DNA of 64,000 nucleotides from Stenotrophomonas sp. 57 (GTDB lineage: Bacteria; Pseudomonadota; Gammaproteobacteria; Xanthomonadales; Xanthomonadaceae). Below the pieces are notes generated by a model, which was not told the origin of the DNA, made no database searches, and saw only the letters and a program-made list of their open reading frames with translations. The stretch covers positions 4,214,001 to 4,278,000 of the forward strand of contig NZ_CP127407.1 in assembly GCF_030291075.1 (NCBI RefSeq), read 5' to 3'. Both the position numbers and the translations under genes were made by a program. This document shows, piece by piece, positions 1 to 10,756 of the stretch; position 1 is the stretch's first letter; every line of letters starts with the position of its first letter.

Positions 1-1679
1 GCCAGCTCGGTCTGCATGCGCAGTTCCAGGATACGGGTGTAGCCGTAGAAGTAGCTGCCCGCCTGACCCGGCATGCGCACCATGTAGCGGTCCAGCTCCT
101 GGGTGGCCATCGCCTTGGACAGGCCGACCTGCTCCATCAGCACGCGCTCGCCGTTGGCACGGTCGGTCAGGCCGAGGTTGAGCATCGGGTCGAGCATGGC
201 GCGCGCGGCTCGCAGCAGGCGGAACTGCAGCGCGATCATCTGCCCGTCCAGCGGCTCGTACGGCACCATCTCGGCTTCGGCATACAGCGCCCAGCCTTCC
301 ACGTTCACCGAATTGAACGCGAACATGGTGCGCGCCAGCGACACGCCGCGCTCGACCATGGCGGTGAACTGCAGCTCGTGGCCGGGGCGGCCTTCATGCG
401 CGCTCAGCGTCCACGCCGCCGCGCCGAAGTTGAAATCGTCGTACTGCGCGCCCGGGCCGGCGGCCGGGTTGCCCAGCGGCAGCACGAAGGTGCCCTGCTG
501 CCCGGTGTTGTTGACCAGCGGCGCCGGCAGGAAGTGCGGGGCCGGGCTGGCCGCGCTCTCGGCCGCCGAGCCCAGGCGCATCTGCATGGCGCGCTTGGGC
601 ACGTCGACGATGGCGTGCTCGCGGATCAGCGGATCGATCGCATCGATCACCTTGCGGTAGTGGCCTTCCAGCTGGTCGTCGGCGATCTTGTCGGCCTTCA
701 GCGCGCGGATCACCGCCACCGGGTCGCTCGGGTCGGCCACCTTCAGGCCCTTGTCCTTCACCACCAGCGGCGCCAGCTGTTGCATCGCCGAGCGGGTTTC
801 CATGAACTCCAGCTGCGCGCGCTGCATCAGCAGCTTCGGGTCGATGTCGATACCGACCTGCTTGAGCTGGTAGGCGTACAGCGGCGCCGGAAGGCGTGCA
901 TCGGCACGTGCCTTCGGCAGCACGGTCGTGCGCGTCCAGGCGGCGTAGTCCTTCATCTGCCCGGCCAGCGTCTTCATCGCCTCATCGGCGCCGGCGATCT
1001 GGTACTTCTTCAGCAGCGACTCGATGCCGGTGATGTAGGTCTCGACGTTGTCCAGCGACTGCTGCACTTCGATCTTCGTCGGCTGCAGCAGGCTGCTGTC
1101 CTTGAGCCGCTCTTCGTAGCGCTGGCGGGCCAGCGTGGTGAAGGCGGTGCCGCCCGGCTGCAGGCCGGCATAGGCCTTGAGGCGATCGATCGCCTTGGCG
1201 CGGCGCTCGGCCGGCACCTGGTCGGATAGCAGCAGGTTCAGGCCACTGAATACGGTCTGCGGCGCGTCGCTCCACGGCAGCAGGTACTTCTCGTTGAGCT
1301 CGCTGCCTTCAATGTTCTGGTTGGCGGCGTGGATCATGATCTCCAGGTCCTGGCGGACGTTGGGATCCTTCTCGGTCGCCAGCTTCGCCTTCAGTTCGTC
1401 GCGGGCCTTGGCCATCGCCGCGCGGTAGCGCTTGCCGTTGTCCGGGCCGAGATCGGCCACCTTGTCGTCGTAGCCGGGCACGCCGAAGAAGCCGGTTTCT
1501 TCCGGCTGGAACGGGCCCTGGGCATCGAGCAGGATCTGCGCCAGCGCATTGCTGCGGGCGACCCAGGCCGGGCTGGCCGGGGTGACGGCCTTGGCGGCGG
1601 GTGCGGCCAGCGCCGGCGGTGCGGACAGCAGCGGGGCGGCGCTCAGCGCCAGGGCAACGGCCAACGCAATCGGCTTCAT
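1..1679 (-). CDS. DUF885 family exported protein (C-terminus cut by window edge)
   Basis: A minus-strand frame is open from an ATG at 1679 to the left edge, giving 559 visible residues. It starts with a typical signal peptide (basic n-region, Ala/Leu core, AxA-type cleavage near residue 25), so the product is probably periplasmic or lipid-free secreted. The motif HEGRPGH at about residues 428-434 is the HExxxxH-type signature of the DUF885 family, whose members are putative zinc-dependent peptidases. The substrate is unknown. The long open frames on the opposite strand here are GC-driven shadows. The C-terminus lies outside the window, so total length cannot be compared with the family. Confidence 0.88.
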   Translation of the reverse strand, partial: MKPIALAVALALSAAPLLSAPPALAAPAAKAVTPASPAWVARSNALAQILLDAQGPFQPEETGFFGVPGYDDKVADLGPDNGKRYRAAMAKARDELKAKLATEKDPNVRQDLEIMIHAANQNIEGSELNEKYLLPWSDAPQTVFSGLNLLLSDQVPAERRAKAIDRLKAYAGLQPGGTAFTTLARQRYEERLKDSSLLQPTKIEVQQSLDNVETYITGIESLLKKYQIAGADEAMKTLAGQMKDYAAWTRTTVLPKARADARLPAPLYAYQLKQVGIDIDPKLLMQRAQLEFMETRSAMQQLAPLVVKDKGLKVADPSDPVAVIRALKADKIADDQLEGHYRKVIDAIDPLIREHAIVDVPKRAMQMRLGSAAESAASPAPHFLPAPLVNNTGQQGTFVLPLGNPAAGPGAQYDDFNFGAAAWTLSAHEGRPGHELQFTAMVERGVSLARTMFAFNSVNVEGWALYAEAEMVPYEPLDGQMIALQFRLLRAARAMLDPMLNLGLTDRANGERVLMEQVGLSKAMATQELDRYMVRMPGQAGSYFYGYTRILELRMQTEL

Positions 1680-1794
1680 GGTGCACTCCAGGACAGGGTT
1701 GACCGCACCCTACGCGCTCACAGCGATGGCGACAATCGGCGGGAAGTCATGGCGACCGGGTAGTGCGGACGGGCTCCGCGAAAACCTGGGGGGT

Positions 1795-1881
1795 GTGGAG
1801 TCGACTGTCAGTCGACCATCGCGCGCAGCGCGGGATTTCTGCTATCTGATCGAAGAGCAGTCGACTAACAGTCGACTCTAC
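1795..1881. repeat. Inverted pair of SMAG-type palindromes (GTCGAC subtype)
   Basis: Two copies of a palindrome built on GTCGACT-GT-AGTCGAC face each other at 1795-1816 and 1859-1881. The outer end of the right copy reads GTAG on the minus strand, the hallmark of SMAG repeats. They occupy the gap between the DUF885 gene start and the end of the Coa1-like gene. Paired copies can fold into one long hairpin and may end transcription or stabilise mRNA 3' ends. Confidence 0.75.
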
Positions 1882-1903
1882 CCCGTCGCCTTGCCCTCGG
1901 AGG

Positions 1904-2419
1904 TCACAACGCGGCGGCCAGCGGGCATTCGCCGCGATCGCGGCACGCCTGCAGCGCGCATTCGTGCGCAGCCTCATCGTCATCCAGCGCGGTCAGGTCG
2001 AAAGTCTGCTTGTCCTCGGCCAGCACGTACATCACCGGGTAATCCCAGACGTCGTCACTGCGGGTGCCCTTCACGAACAAGCGGCCGCGTGCATGCGGGC
2101 CCTCCAGCGCCACGGTCAGGCCGACGTCGCGCTGGCCGTTGATCGCGGTCTGCATGCTGCCCAGCGGCATCGATTCGGCATGCAGTGGTTCGCCGAACGC
2201 TTCCACCAGTTCGATGCTGCAGCCGGCGCGGCGCAGTGCTTCACGCATCGGCGGGCTCTCGCGCGCCGCCTCGCTCCAGCGCAGCACGCTCCAGGCCACC
2301 ACGCCCCCTGCCCCACCCAGCACCAGCACCACTGTCAGCGGCATCGCCCAGCGCCAGTGGCGGCGCCACCAACCGGTGGACGGCGGATCGTGGCTGGGGA
2401 TCGGCGGTGGCAGGGTCAT
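1904..2419 (-). CDS. Single-pass membrane protein, Coa1-like
   Basis: The product is 171 residues. A Pro-rich cytoplasmic N-terminus is followed by a basic Trp/Arg stretch and one membrane helix at about residues 25-45, leaving a periplasmic domain of about 125 residues. The pattern of that domain (small residues after the helix, LG-P and G-repeat spacing, then a beta-rich VKG segment) resembles the cytochrome oxidase assembly protein 1 (Coa1) family. This is a fold-level impression, not a firm assignment. The gene lies 25 bases downstream of the DPP IV gene on the same strand and could share its transcript. The C-terminus carries three Cys that could form a disulfide. Function is not known. 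Confidence 0.75.
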   Translation of the reverse strand: MTLPPPIPSHDPPSTGWWRRHWRWAMPLTVVLVLGGAGGVVAWSVLRWSEAARESPPMREALRRAGCSIELVEAFGEPLHAESMPLGSMQTAINGQRDVGLTVALEGPHARGRLFVKGTRSDDVWDYPVMYVLAEDKQTFDLTALDDDEAAHECALQACRDRGECPLAAAL

Positions 2420-2444
2420 CGGCGGGCTCCTTCCCGGCAGAGGA

Positions 2445-4825
<2,381 letters not shown>

Positions 4826-4832
4826 CGGGCGG

Positions 4833-5522
4833 TCAGCGGTTCCCGAACAGGTGCTTGCGCTCTTCGTCGCTCAGCGGCTTGCCGGCATTCGGGTTCACCT
4901 GCTGGCGCAGGGCATAGGCGCGCTGCGTGGCCGGGCGTGCGGCAATCGCTTCATGCCAGCGCTTGAGGTTCGGGAACGCGGTGAAATCCACCGGCAGCTT
5001 GTCGTAGGCGCCGATCCACGGGTAGCTGGCCATGTCGGCGATGGTGTAGTCGTCGCCGGCGAGGAACGCGGTCTGGGCCAGGCGCTTGTCCATCACCCCG
5101 TGCAGGCGGCGCACTTCGCTGTCGTAGCGCTCGATCGCGTACGGGATCTTCTCCGGTGCGTACACGTTGAAGTGGCCCATCTGGCCGCTCATCGGGCCCA
5201 GGCCAGCCATCTGCCAGAACAGCCATTCCAGCGTGGTCACACGGCCGCGCGGGTCACTGGGCAGGAACCGGCCGGTCTTCTCGGCCAGGTACAGCAGGAT
5301 GGCGCCGGATTCGAACACGCTCTGCGGGGCGCCGCCATCGGCCGGGGCCTGGTCGACAATGGCCGGCATCTTGTTGTTGGGCGAGATGGCGAGGAATTCC
5401 GGCTTGAACTGGTCGCCCGAACCGATGTTGACCGGGTGGATGCGGTACTCCAGGCCGGTTTCCTCCAGCAGCAGGGTCACTTTGTGGCCGTTCGGGGTAG
5501 GCCAGTAATACAGGTCGATCAT
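4833..5522 (-). CDS. Glutathione S-transferase, Nu-class (YfcG/YghU-like)
   Basis: The 229-residue product starts at the ATG at 5522. Upstream in-frame codons are dropped because MIDLYYWPTPNGHKV is the family's exact N-terminus. The TPNGHK motif is the glutathione-binding loop of Nu-class GSTs, which act as disulfide-bond reductases with two bound glutathiones rather than as classical transferases. The thioredoxin-like domain covers about residues 1-88 (with the SPNNKMPAI cis-Pro and ESGAI glutathione contacts) and the helical domain about 95-205. It is cytosolic. The gene faces the UPF0114 gene across a 110-base divergent region. Confidence 0.93.
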   Translation of the reverse strand: MIDLYYWPTPNGHKVTLLLEETGLEYRIHPVNIGSGDQFKPEFLAISPNNKMPAIVDQAPADGGAPQSVFESGAILLYLAEKTGRFLPSDPRGRVTTLEWLFWQMAGLGPMSGQMGHFNVYAPEKIPYAIERYDSEVRRLHGVMDKRLAQTAFLAGDDYTIADMASYPWIGAYDKLPVDFTAFPNLKRWHEAIAARPATQRAYALRQQVNPNAGKPLSDEERKHLFGNR

Positions 5523-5632
5523 GGCGTCGGCTCGGGGTGCGGAAAGGAACCTGAAGTCTAGTGCGTGAGTTGGGTTGGCACCGTCATGGCGGGCCGGTAA
5601 CCTCGCGGCTCCCCCGAAACGCACTGTCCTGC

Positions 5633-6274
5633 ATGAGCCACAGTCCCCGCCCCCTGTCCCCGCTGTCCTCGCTGATCTTCGCCTCGCGCTGGCTGCAGCT
5701 TCCGCTGTACCTGGGCTTGATCCTTGCCCAGTGCGTCTACGTGTTCCTGTTCGGCAAGGAACTGTGGCACCTGCTGTCCCATTCGGTGTCGATGGGCGAA
5801 CAGCAGATCATGCTGATCGTGCTGGGCCTGATCGACGTGGTGATGATCTCCAACCTGCTGGTGATGGTGATCGTCGGCGGCTACGAGACCTTCGTCTCGC
5901 GCCTGCGCCTGGAAGGCCACCCGGACCAGCCGGAATGGCTGAGCCACGTCAACGCGAGCGTGCTGAAGGTGAAGCTGGCGATGGCGATCATCGGCATCTC
6001 CTCGATCCACCTGTTGAAGACCTTCATTGCCACCAGCGCGCTGAAGGGACTGCCACTGTGCAAGCCGGAACAATGGGCAGCGGCAGTGTCGTCGGCGTCG
6101 ACCAGTTTCTACAACGCTGGCGTCGATACCTGCACGACCATGACCCAGGAAGGCGTGCTGTGGCAGACCATCATCCACTGCGTGTTCATCCTGTCGGCGA
6201 TCGGCATCGCCTGGACCGACAAGCTGATGTCCAACGGCCACAGCAAGCCGCACGACAAGTCGCACGACCACTGA
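5633..6274 (+). CDS. UPF0114 (YqhA-like) inner-membrane protein
   Basis: The ORF opens 72 bases earlier, but the ATG at 5633 gives the 213-residue family-length product. Four hydrophobic helices are visible at about residues 15-40, 52-78, 112-134 and 178-200. The C-terminus is His/Lys/Asp-rich ([11 protein letters not shown]) and might bind metal. UPF0114 proteins are conserved membrane proteins of unknown function. A strong hairpin follows 35 bases downstream, so it is probably monocistronic. Confidence 0.9.
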   Translation: MSHSPRPLSPLSSLIFASRWLQLPLYLGLILAQCVYVFLFGKELWHLLSHSVSMGEQQIMLIVLGLIDVVMISNLLVMVIVGGYETFVSRLRLEGHPDQPEWLSHVNASVLKVKLAMAIIGISSIHLLKTFIATSALKGLPLCKPEQWAAAVSSASTSFYNAGVDTCTTMTQEGVLWQTIIHCVFILSAIGIAWTDKLMSNGHSKPHDKSHDH

Positions 6275-6309
6275 TGTCGTTGCCAGCAGCGGCATGACGC
6301 CGTTGCCCG

Positions 6310-6347
6310 TCCCGGCCACCGCCCCTTGTACGCGGCGGTGGCCGGGA
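6310..6347. terminator. Strong hairpin after the UPF0114 gene
   Basis: A perfect 14-bp stem (TCCCGGCCACCGCC at 6310-6323 with its complement at 6334-6347) encloses a 10-base loop. It lies 35 bases past the UPF0114 stop. No T-run follows, so it may end transcription weakly or act as an mRNA 3' end. Confidence 0.6.
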
Positions 6348-6474
6348 TGCTAGATTGCACCCTCGCCGTTGCCGGCGGTGGCGTCGGGAAACGTCACCCT
6401 GCCGCGCCCGGACTGCAGGTCCCGGCCATGCGTATCAATGATTTACGTCACGTCGTCTTCTAGAGGGGAGCAGG

Positions 6475-7479
6475 ATGTCGCACGTTTCAACGATCACCGC
6501 CGCGCGCCGGTGGCTGCCGGTTGCCCTGGCACTGGCACTGGCCGCCTGCTCGGGCAAGGAAGAACCCGCGGCACCCGCTGCCGCCACCGCGCCTGCCGCC
6601 ACGGCGCCCGCCGCACCGGTGGTCGCTGCCAAGGTGCAGTCGATGGGCACCGAGCAGCTGCGCGAGTCGGCCAGCCAGGCGCTGCGCGAGAACCGCATGT
6701 ACGCACCGGCCGGCGACAACGCCATCGAGTACTACCTCGCCCTGCGTGACAAGACCCCGGACGACGCCTCGGTGAAGAGCGCGCTGACTGACCTGCTGCC
6801 CTATACCCTGATCGCCGCCGAACAGCACCTGGGCCGCGAGGACTACACCGAAGCGCAGCGCCTCGTGGCACTGATCGAGAAGGTGGACGCCTCTGCGCCA
6901 GCGTTGCCGCGCCTGAAGGACGGCCTGGCCAAGGGCGTGCAGAACGCGGCCAAGCGCACCGAGGCTGAAGCCGAAAAGGCGAAGAAGGACGCCGAGGACC
7001 GCAGCAAGCAGCAGACCGAGCAGCAACGCCTGACCGAGCAGCGCGCAAAGGAAGCCGACGCCGCCAAGCAGATTGCCGCCCAGCAGGATGCCGCGCGCCG
7101 CGACAGCGAGCGCCAGGAAGCCGAGCGCCAGGCCGCCGCCCGCCGCGAGGCCGAGCAGAAGCAGCAGCAGGCGGCCGCCCAGCAGGCCAGCGCGGCGCGC
7201 CAGGCCGCAGCTTCGGCCGCGCCCACCCTGCGTCCGGTCAGCACCCCGGCGCCGCGCTATCCGGGCGAAGCCCTGCGTTCGGGCACCTCCGGTGAAGTGC
7301 TGGTGGAGATCACCGTTGGCACCGACGGCTCGGTGGTGAACGCCCGCGTGCTGCGCGCAACGCCGAGCCGCGTGTTCGACCGTGAAGCCCTGAATGCCGT
7401 GAAGCGTTGGCGCTTCGAGCCCGTCAGCGCGCCGGTGACCACCCGCCGCACCCTGGTGTTCGCGCCGGGCAACGGCTGA
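6475..7479 (+). CDS. Lipoprotein with TolA-like coiled coil and TonB C-terminal domain
   Basis: The 334-residue protein starts at ATG 6475 behind a GAGGGGAGC-type ribosome site. It has a lipoprotein signal with lipobox LAAC (Cys25), so it should be lipid-anchored rather than a standard TonB with an N-terminal inner-membrane helix. An Ala/Pro linker follows, then a helical region (about 55-145), a long Ala/Glu/Gln/Arg-rich coiled coil (about 150-245) and a TonB_C domain (about 250-330, with PxYPxEA, GEVLVEITVGTDGSV and RWRFEP). The domain normally contacts TonB boxes of outer-membrane receptors. No exbB or exbD is nearby. It may span the periplasm as an accessory energy transducer or structural link. 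Confidence 0.9.
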   Translation: MSHVSTITAARRWLPVALALALAACSGKEEPAAPAAATAPAATAPAAPVVAAKVQSMGTEQLRESASQALRENRMYAPAGDNAIEYYLALRDKTPDDASVKSALTDLLPYTLIAAEQHLGREDYTEAQRLVALIEKVDASAPALPRLKDGLAKGVQNAAKRTEAEAEKAKKDAEDRSKQQTEQQRLTEQRAKEADAAKQIAAQQDAARRDSERQEAERQAAARREAEQKQQQAAAQQASAARQAAASAAPTLRPVSTPAPRYPGEALRSGTSGEVLVEITVGTDGSVVNARVLRATPSRVFDREALNAVKRWRFEPVSAPVTTRRTLVFAPGNG

Positions 7480-7490
7480 GGCACGCCGTG

Positions 7491-7513
7491 GTAGCGCCGG
7501 GCCTGGCCCGGCG
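7491..7513 (+). repeat. SMAG repeat
   Basis: GTAG followed by CGCCGGGCC-T-GGCCCGGCG is a 9-bp palindrome. It lies just past the TonB-like gene and next to a second hairpin. Confidence 0.8.
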
Positions 7514-7522
7514 ACGCTCGAT

Positions 7523-7547
7523 CAAGGCCCGGCATGTCCGGGCCTTG
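7523..7547. terminator. Convergent-gene hairpin
   Basis: A perfect 10-bp stem, CAAGGCCCGG with CCGGGCCTTG and a CATGT loop, lies between the converging TonB-like gene and the 84-residue gene. It probably terminates transcription from both sides, although the T-runs are short. Confidence 0.65.
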
Positions 7548-7553
7548 TGCGTT

Positions 7554-7808
7554 TCAGGCTGCCGCGTCGATCAGCCGCTGCAGTGCCGGATCGCGCGCTG
7601 TCAGCACTTGGAACAGGCCCAGCGCATGCAGGCCCGGCAGCAGCGCACGCAGATCCGCTTCGGCAGTGGCGCGCGCGGCCGGATCGCCGGCAGGATCCTG
7701 CCAGTCGCGGACGCTGACGAGGAACGCCCCGACACTGCCCTTGCGCACGGTCACGCCGTTCACCTGGACGTCGTTCTGATGGTCGGGGAGGATGTCGTGT
7801 GGCTGCAT
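7554..7808 (-). CDS. Small conserved hypothetical protein
   Basis: The 84-residue soluble protein starts at the ATG at 7808. Upstream in-frame sequence is rejected because it would run through the divergent promoter and into the araC-type gene. It is acidic to neutral with no signal peptide or membrane helix. The N-terminal half looks beta-rich (VQVNGVTVRKGSVGAFLVSV) and the C-terminal half helical. I do not recognise the family. The gene is divergent from the AraC regulator across 71 bases and is the likeliest target of that regulator. Confidence 0.75.
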   Translation of the reverse strand: MQPHDILPDHQNDVQVNGVTVRKGSVGAFLVSVRDWQDPAGDPAARATAEADLRALLPGLHALGLFQVLTARDPALQRLIDAAA

Positions 7809-7873
7809 GGAGGATGCTCCTGTGGGATCGGAGCCCAGTGTGGCGCGCGCCAGCTGGCGTTTCTGCCGTATAA

Positions 7874-7892
7874 CTGCCAATGAATATGGCAG
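7874..7892. promoter_or_regulatory. Inverted repeat over the araC-type start codon
   Basis: CTGCCA and TGGCAG arms are separated by seven bases and straddle the ATG of the AraC-type gene. A further CTGCC lies at 7863-7867. The placement would suit autorepression or control of the divergent 84-residue gene. This is inferred from symmetry and position only. Confidence 0.4.
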
Positions 7893-8671
7893 ATAAGACA
7901 CTTCCTGCGTTGATCGACCCCGCTCTGGCGGACGCCGGCGATGGTCCCGCGGTGCTGTCGTCGCAACTGCGCGCGTCCGGTCGGCGCCGCACAGCACGCC
8001 ACCGGCATGTGCGCGGCCAGCTGCTGGGTGCCCACCACGGCGTGCTGCGCATCGAAGCGGGGGATCTGCAGTGGCTGCTTCCTGCCGGGCACGTCGCATG
8101 GATACCGCCCTTGATGCCCCACGCACTGGTGGAGGCAGAGGAGTTCGATGGCTGGAGCCTGTACTTCAGCACTGCGGCCTGCGTGGAACTGCCAGCGACG
8201 CCCCGTATTTTCCAGCCCAGTGTGCTGCTGCAGGCCGCGACGGCTCGTGCACTGCGATGGCCCCATCGGGTGCTGGAGGCTGCGCAGGAGCGCCTGGCCG
8301 GCGTGATCGCCGATGAGATCACCGCCAGCACGCCGCTTCCGCTCGCTCTGCCGCAGCCGCGCGACCGACGCCTGCGCCGGATCGCCGCCGCCCTGGCACG
8401 CGCCCCGCGCGACAGCCGCAGCATCGACGACTGGGCCGCCAGCAGCGGTCTGTCCAGCCGCAGCCTCGCCCGCCACTGGCTGGCCGAAACCGGCATGACG
8501 CTGGGCCAATGGCGGCAACGACTGCGCGTGCTGCTGGCGCTGCCGCGCCTGCTGTCCGGCGAGCCGGTGATCAGCGTCGCGCTGTCGATGGGGTACAACA
8601 CGCCCAGCGCCTTCATCGCCGTGTTCAAGCGCGAGATGGGCGTGACGCCTGCGCGGTATGGGGAGGGGTGA
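7880..8671 (+). CDS. AraC-family transcriptional regulator with cupin sensor
   Basis: The 263-residue protein has an N-terminal AraC-type cupin domain (about 20-130, with RHRHVRGQLLGAHHGVL and a WIPPLMPH segment) and a C-terminal double HTH domain (about 165-260, ending with the family signature ISVALSMGYNTPSAFIAVFKREMGVTPARY). The layout resembles the NimR/YeaM subgroup, whose members often control a divergent neighbour. The start is ATG 7880 or the in-frame ATG at 7886. An inverted repeat overlaps the start. The effector is unknown. Confidence 0.92.
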   Translation: MNMADKTLPALIDPALADAGDGPAVLSSQLRASGRRRTARHRHVRGQLLGAHHGVLRIEAGDLQWLLPAGHVAWIPPLMPHALVEAEEFDGWSLYFSTAACVELPATPRIFQPSVLLQAATARALRWPHRVLEAAQERLAGVIADEITASTPLPLALPQPRDRRLRRIAAALARAPRDSRSIDDWAASSGLSSRSLARHWLAETGMTLGQWRQRLRVLLALPRLLSGEPVISVALSMGYNTPSAFIAVFKREMGVTPARYGEG

Positions 8672-8762
8672 GGTGTCCAACGCTCCGGCTGTCTGCACGT
8701 GCGATGGGCGCCGGTGATCGCCCAGCGTTGCGCCGCTTGGCAGGCAACGCAGTCCTGGAAAC

Positions 8763-8791
8763 AACGAGGCCCGGGAAGACCGGGCCTCGTT
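8763..8791. terminator. Bidirectional terminator-type hairpin
   Basis: A perfect 12-bp stem, AACGAGGCCCGG with CCGGGCCTCGTT and a GAAGA loop, lies between the converging AraC regulator and natB. The A and T ends of the stem give short A/T runs for either direction. Confidence 0.7.
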
Positions 8792-8800
8792 CGACATCCG

Positions 8801-8822
8801 CCGGGTAGGGCCCGGCGCTACC
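8801..8822 (-). repeat. SMAG repeat
   Basis: Read on the minus strand, GTAGCGCCGGGCCCTACCCGG matches the GTAG plus CGCCGGGCC subtype seen at 7491. It lies seven bases past the natB stop codon. Confidence 0.75.
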
Positions 8823-8828
8823 AGGCCT

Positions 8829-10013
8829 TCAGCCGGAGATCGCCAGGCGTTCGTTGTGGTACCGGCGCACGGCGGCGAACCACAGCACAGCGGCCAGGCC
8901 AAGGCTGGCGCCGAGGTAGATCGCCCACACCGAGGGGGTGATGGTCTCGTGGCGGATCACCTTCAGCAACATCTGGTTCTGCGACAGGAACGGCACTGCG
9001 TACTGCCACAGCTGGCTCTTCACCGGGTAGGCAATCAGCGCATAGCCCGGCAGCATCGGCAGCAGCATCAGCCAGGTCATGTGGCTCTGCGCTTCCTTCA
9101 TGCTCTTGGCCGCTGCGGCCAGGAACGTCAGCAGCGAGGTGCCGATCAGCAGCATCGGCAACATCACCAGCAGCATCTGCACCATGGCGACGATGTTCAT
9201 GTTGAGCTGGCGGCCGATATTGCCCGGTGCAATCTGCGCGCTCACCTTGAACGCGGCCAGGGTCAACAGCAGCGAGGCGAAGCCAACCATGCAGGCGGCG
9301 GCGATCTTGCCGCTGACAATGGCGCTGCGCGATCCCGGCGTGGCCAGCAGCGGCTCCAGCGACTGACGCTCACGCTCGCCGGCGGTGGTGTCCATCACCA
9401 GGTAGGCGCCGCCGAGGAACGAGGTGAGGGTCAGCAGGATCGGCAGCAGCGCCGACAGCATCAGGCCACGCTTGGCTTCGGCACTGGCCATGTCCTGGCT
9501 GGCCACGTCCAGCGGCCGCGCAACCTGGGCATCAATGCCCCGTGCCATCAGCCGCAGCGCTCCCACCTGCCCGTTGTAGGTGGCCAACGCCGCCTGCAGG
9601 CGCGCGGTGGGTACCTCGGCGGCACGCCGCGTGCTGTCGCGGATCACCTCTACCAGCGCCGGCTTGCCATCGGCCCAGTCCTTGCCGAAGTCCGGGCTGA
9701 TGCGCAGCGCCACGTCGATGTCCTGCGAGCGGATGGCCTCGGCCAGATCCTTCGGCGCCGCAGCGACATTCAGGCCCTGCGCGGCCAGGAAGCGCACCAG
9801 GTTCGGCGCGTGCTCGGCACCGATGGTGGGAATCTGCAACGGCTGCTCGATCTGCGTGCGCACGCGGCTTTCGGACAGCTTGCCCATGCCAAGGATCAAC
9901 AGCGGGTACAGCAGCGGCCCGAACAGCAGGGTCAGGGCCAGCGTGCGGCGATCGCGCGACAGGTCACGCAACTCCTTGCGCATCACCGTCATCAGGGTCG
10001 ACATCATGCTCAT
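8829..10013 (-). CDS. natB: ABC-2 type permease, NatB-like
   Basis: This 394-residue permease is the membrane partner of the adjacent ATPase. One helix near residues 25-45 is followed by a large extracytoplasmic domain (about 50-200), then five or six helices (about 205-390), the usual NatB/YhaP layout. NatAB systems in Bacillus export sodium; the substrate here is unknown. Its ATG overlaps the natA stop codon by four bases (ATGA), so translation is coupled. A strong hairpin and a SMAG repeat follow. Confidence 0.9.
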   Translation of the reverse strand: MSMMSTLMTVMRKELRDLSRDRRTLALTLLFGPLLYPLLILGMGKLSESRVRTQIEQPLQIPTIGAEHAPNLVRFLAAQGLNVAAAPKDLAEAIRSQDIDVALRISPDFGKDWADGKPALVEVIRDSTRRAAEVPTARLQAALATYNGQVGALRLMARGIDAQVARPLDVASQDMASAEAKRGLMLSALLPILLTLTSFLGGAYLVMDTTAGERERQSLEPLLATPGSRSAIVSGKIAAACMVGFASLLLTLAAFKVSAQIAPGNIGRQLNMNIVAMVQMLLVMLPMLLIGTSLLTFLAAAAKSMKEAQSHMTWLMLLPMLPGYALIAYPVKSQLWQYAVPFLSQNQMLLKVIRHETITPSVWAIYLGASLGLAAVLWFAAVRRYHNERLAISG

Positions 10014-10756
10014 GCGTGCAGGCCCTCTTCGCTGCCGATCAGTTTCACGAACGCATCCTCCAGATTGGTTTCACCGGACTGCGCGCGCAGTTCATCGGCG
10101 CTGCCGGCGGCCATCACCGTGCCCTTGGCAATGATCACGATGTGGTCGCACAGCGCCCCCACCTCCTGCATGATGTGGCTGGACAGGATCACGCAGCGGC
10201 CTTCTTCGCGCAGCCCCAGCAGGAACCGGCGCAGCGCGCGGGTGGTCATCACGTCCAGGCCGTTGGTAGGTTCGTCGAGGATGACGTTGCGCGGGTCGTG
10301 CACCAGTGCACGGGCGATGGCGGTCTTGGTGCGCTGGCCCTGCGAGAAGCCATCGGTCTGGCGATCGAGGATGTCGCCCATGTCCAGTGCATGCGACAGC
10401 ACTTCGATGCGCTCGCGGATGTGCTGGGCCGAGAGGCCATGCAGTTCGCCGAAGTAGGCGATGTTCTCGCGTGCGGTGAGGCGCTTGTACACGCCGCGCG
10501 CATCGGGCAGCACCCCCAGGTGGCGGCGGACGTCCACCGGATTGCGTGCCGCATCGATGCCATCGACGCTGATGCTGCCCTGGTCGGGCGTCATCAGCGT
10601 GTACAGCATGCGCATGGTGGTGGTCTTGCCGGCACCGTTGGGGCCCAGCAGGCCGGTGATCTGGCCATCGGCGGCGCGGAAGCCGACGTTGGCCACGGCC
10701 TGGATGCGGCCGGTGCGGGTATCGAAGGCCTTGTGCAGGTTGTCGGCGACGATCAT
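10010..10756 (-). CDS. natA: ABC transporter ATPase, NatA-like
   Basis: This 248-residue ATPase has Walker A GPNGAGKTTT (about 38-47), a degenerate signature SQGQR, Walker B VILDEPTNGLD and the H-loop in SSHIMQ. I prefer the ATG at 10756 over the one at 10765: it gives a four-base ATGA overlap with the upstream hydrolase stop, matching the natA/natB junction, and the protein then begins at the normal MIVADNLHKAF. The three genes form a tightly coupled operon. Confidence 0.93.
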   Translation of the reverse strand: MIVADNLHKAFDTRTGRIQAVANVGFRAADGQITGLLGPNGAGKTTTMRMLYTLMTPDQGSISVDGIDAARNPVDVRRHLGVLPDARGVYKRLTARENIAYFGELHGLSAQHIRERIEVLSHALDMGDILDRQTDGFSQGQRTKTAIARALVHDPRNVILDEPTNGLDVMTTRALRRFLLGLREEGRCVILSSHIMQEVGALCDHIVIIAKGTVMAAGSADELRAQSGETNLEDAFVKLIGSEEGLHA

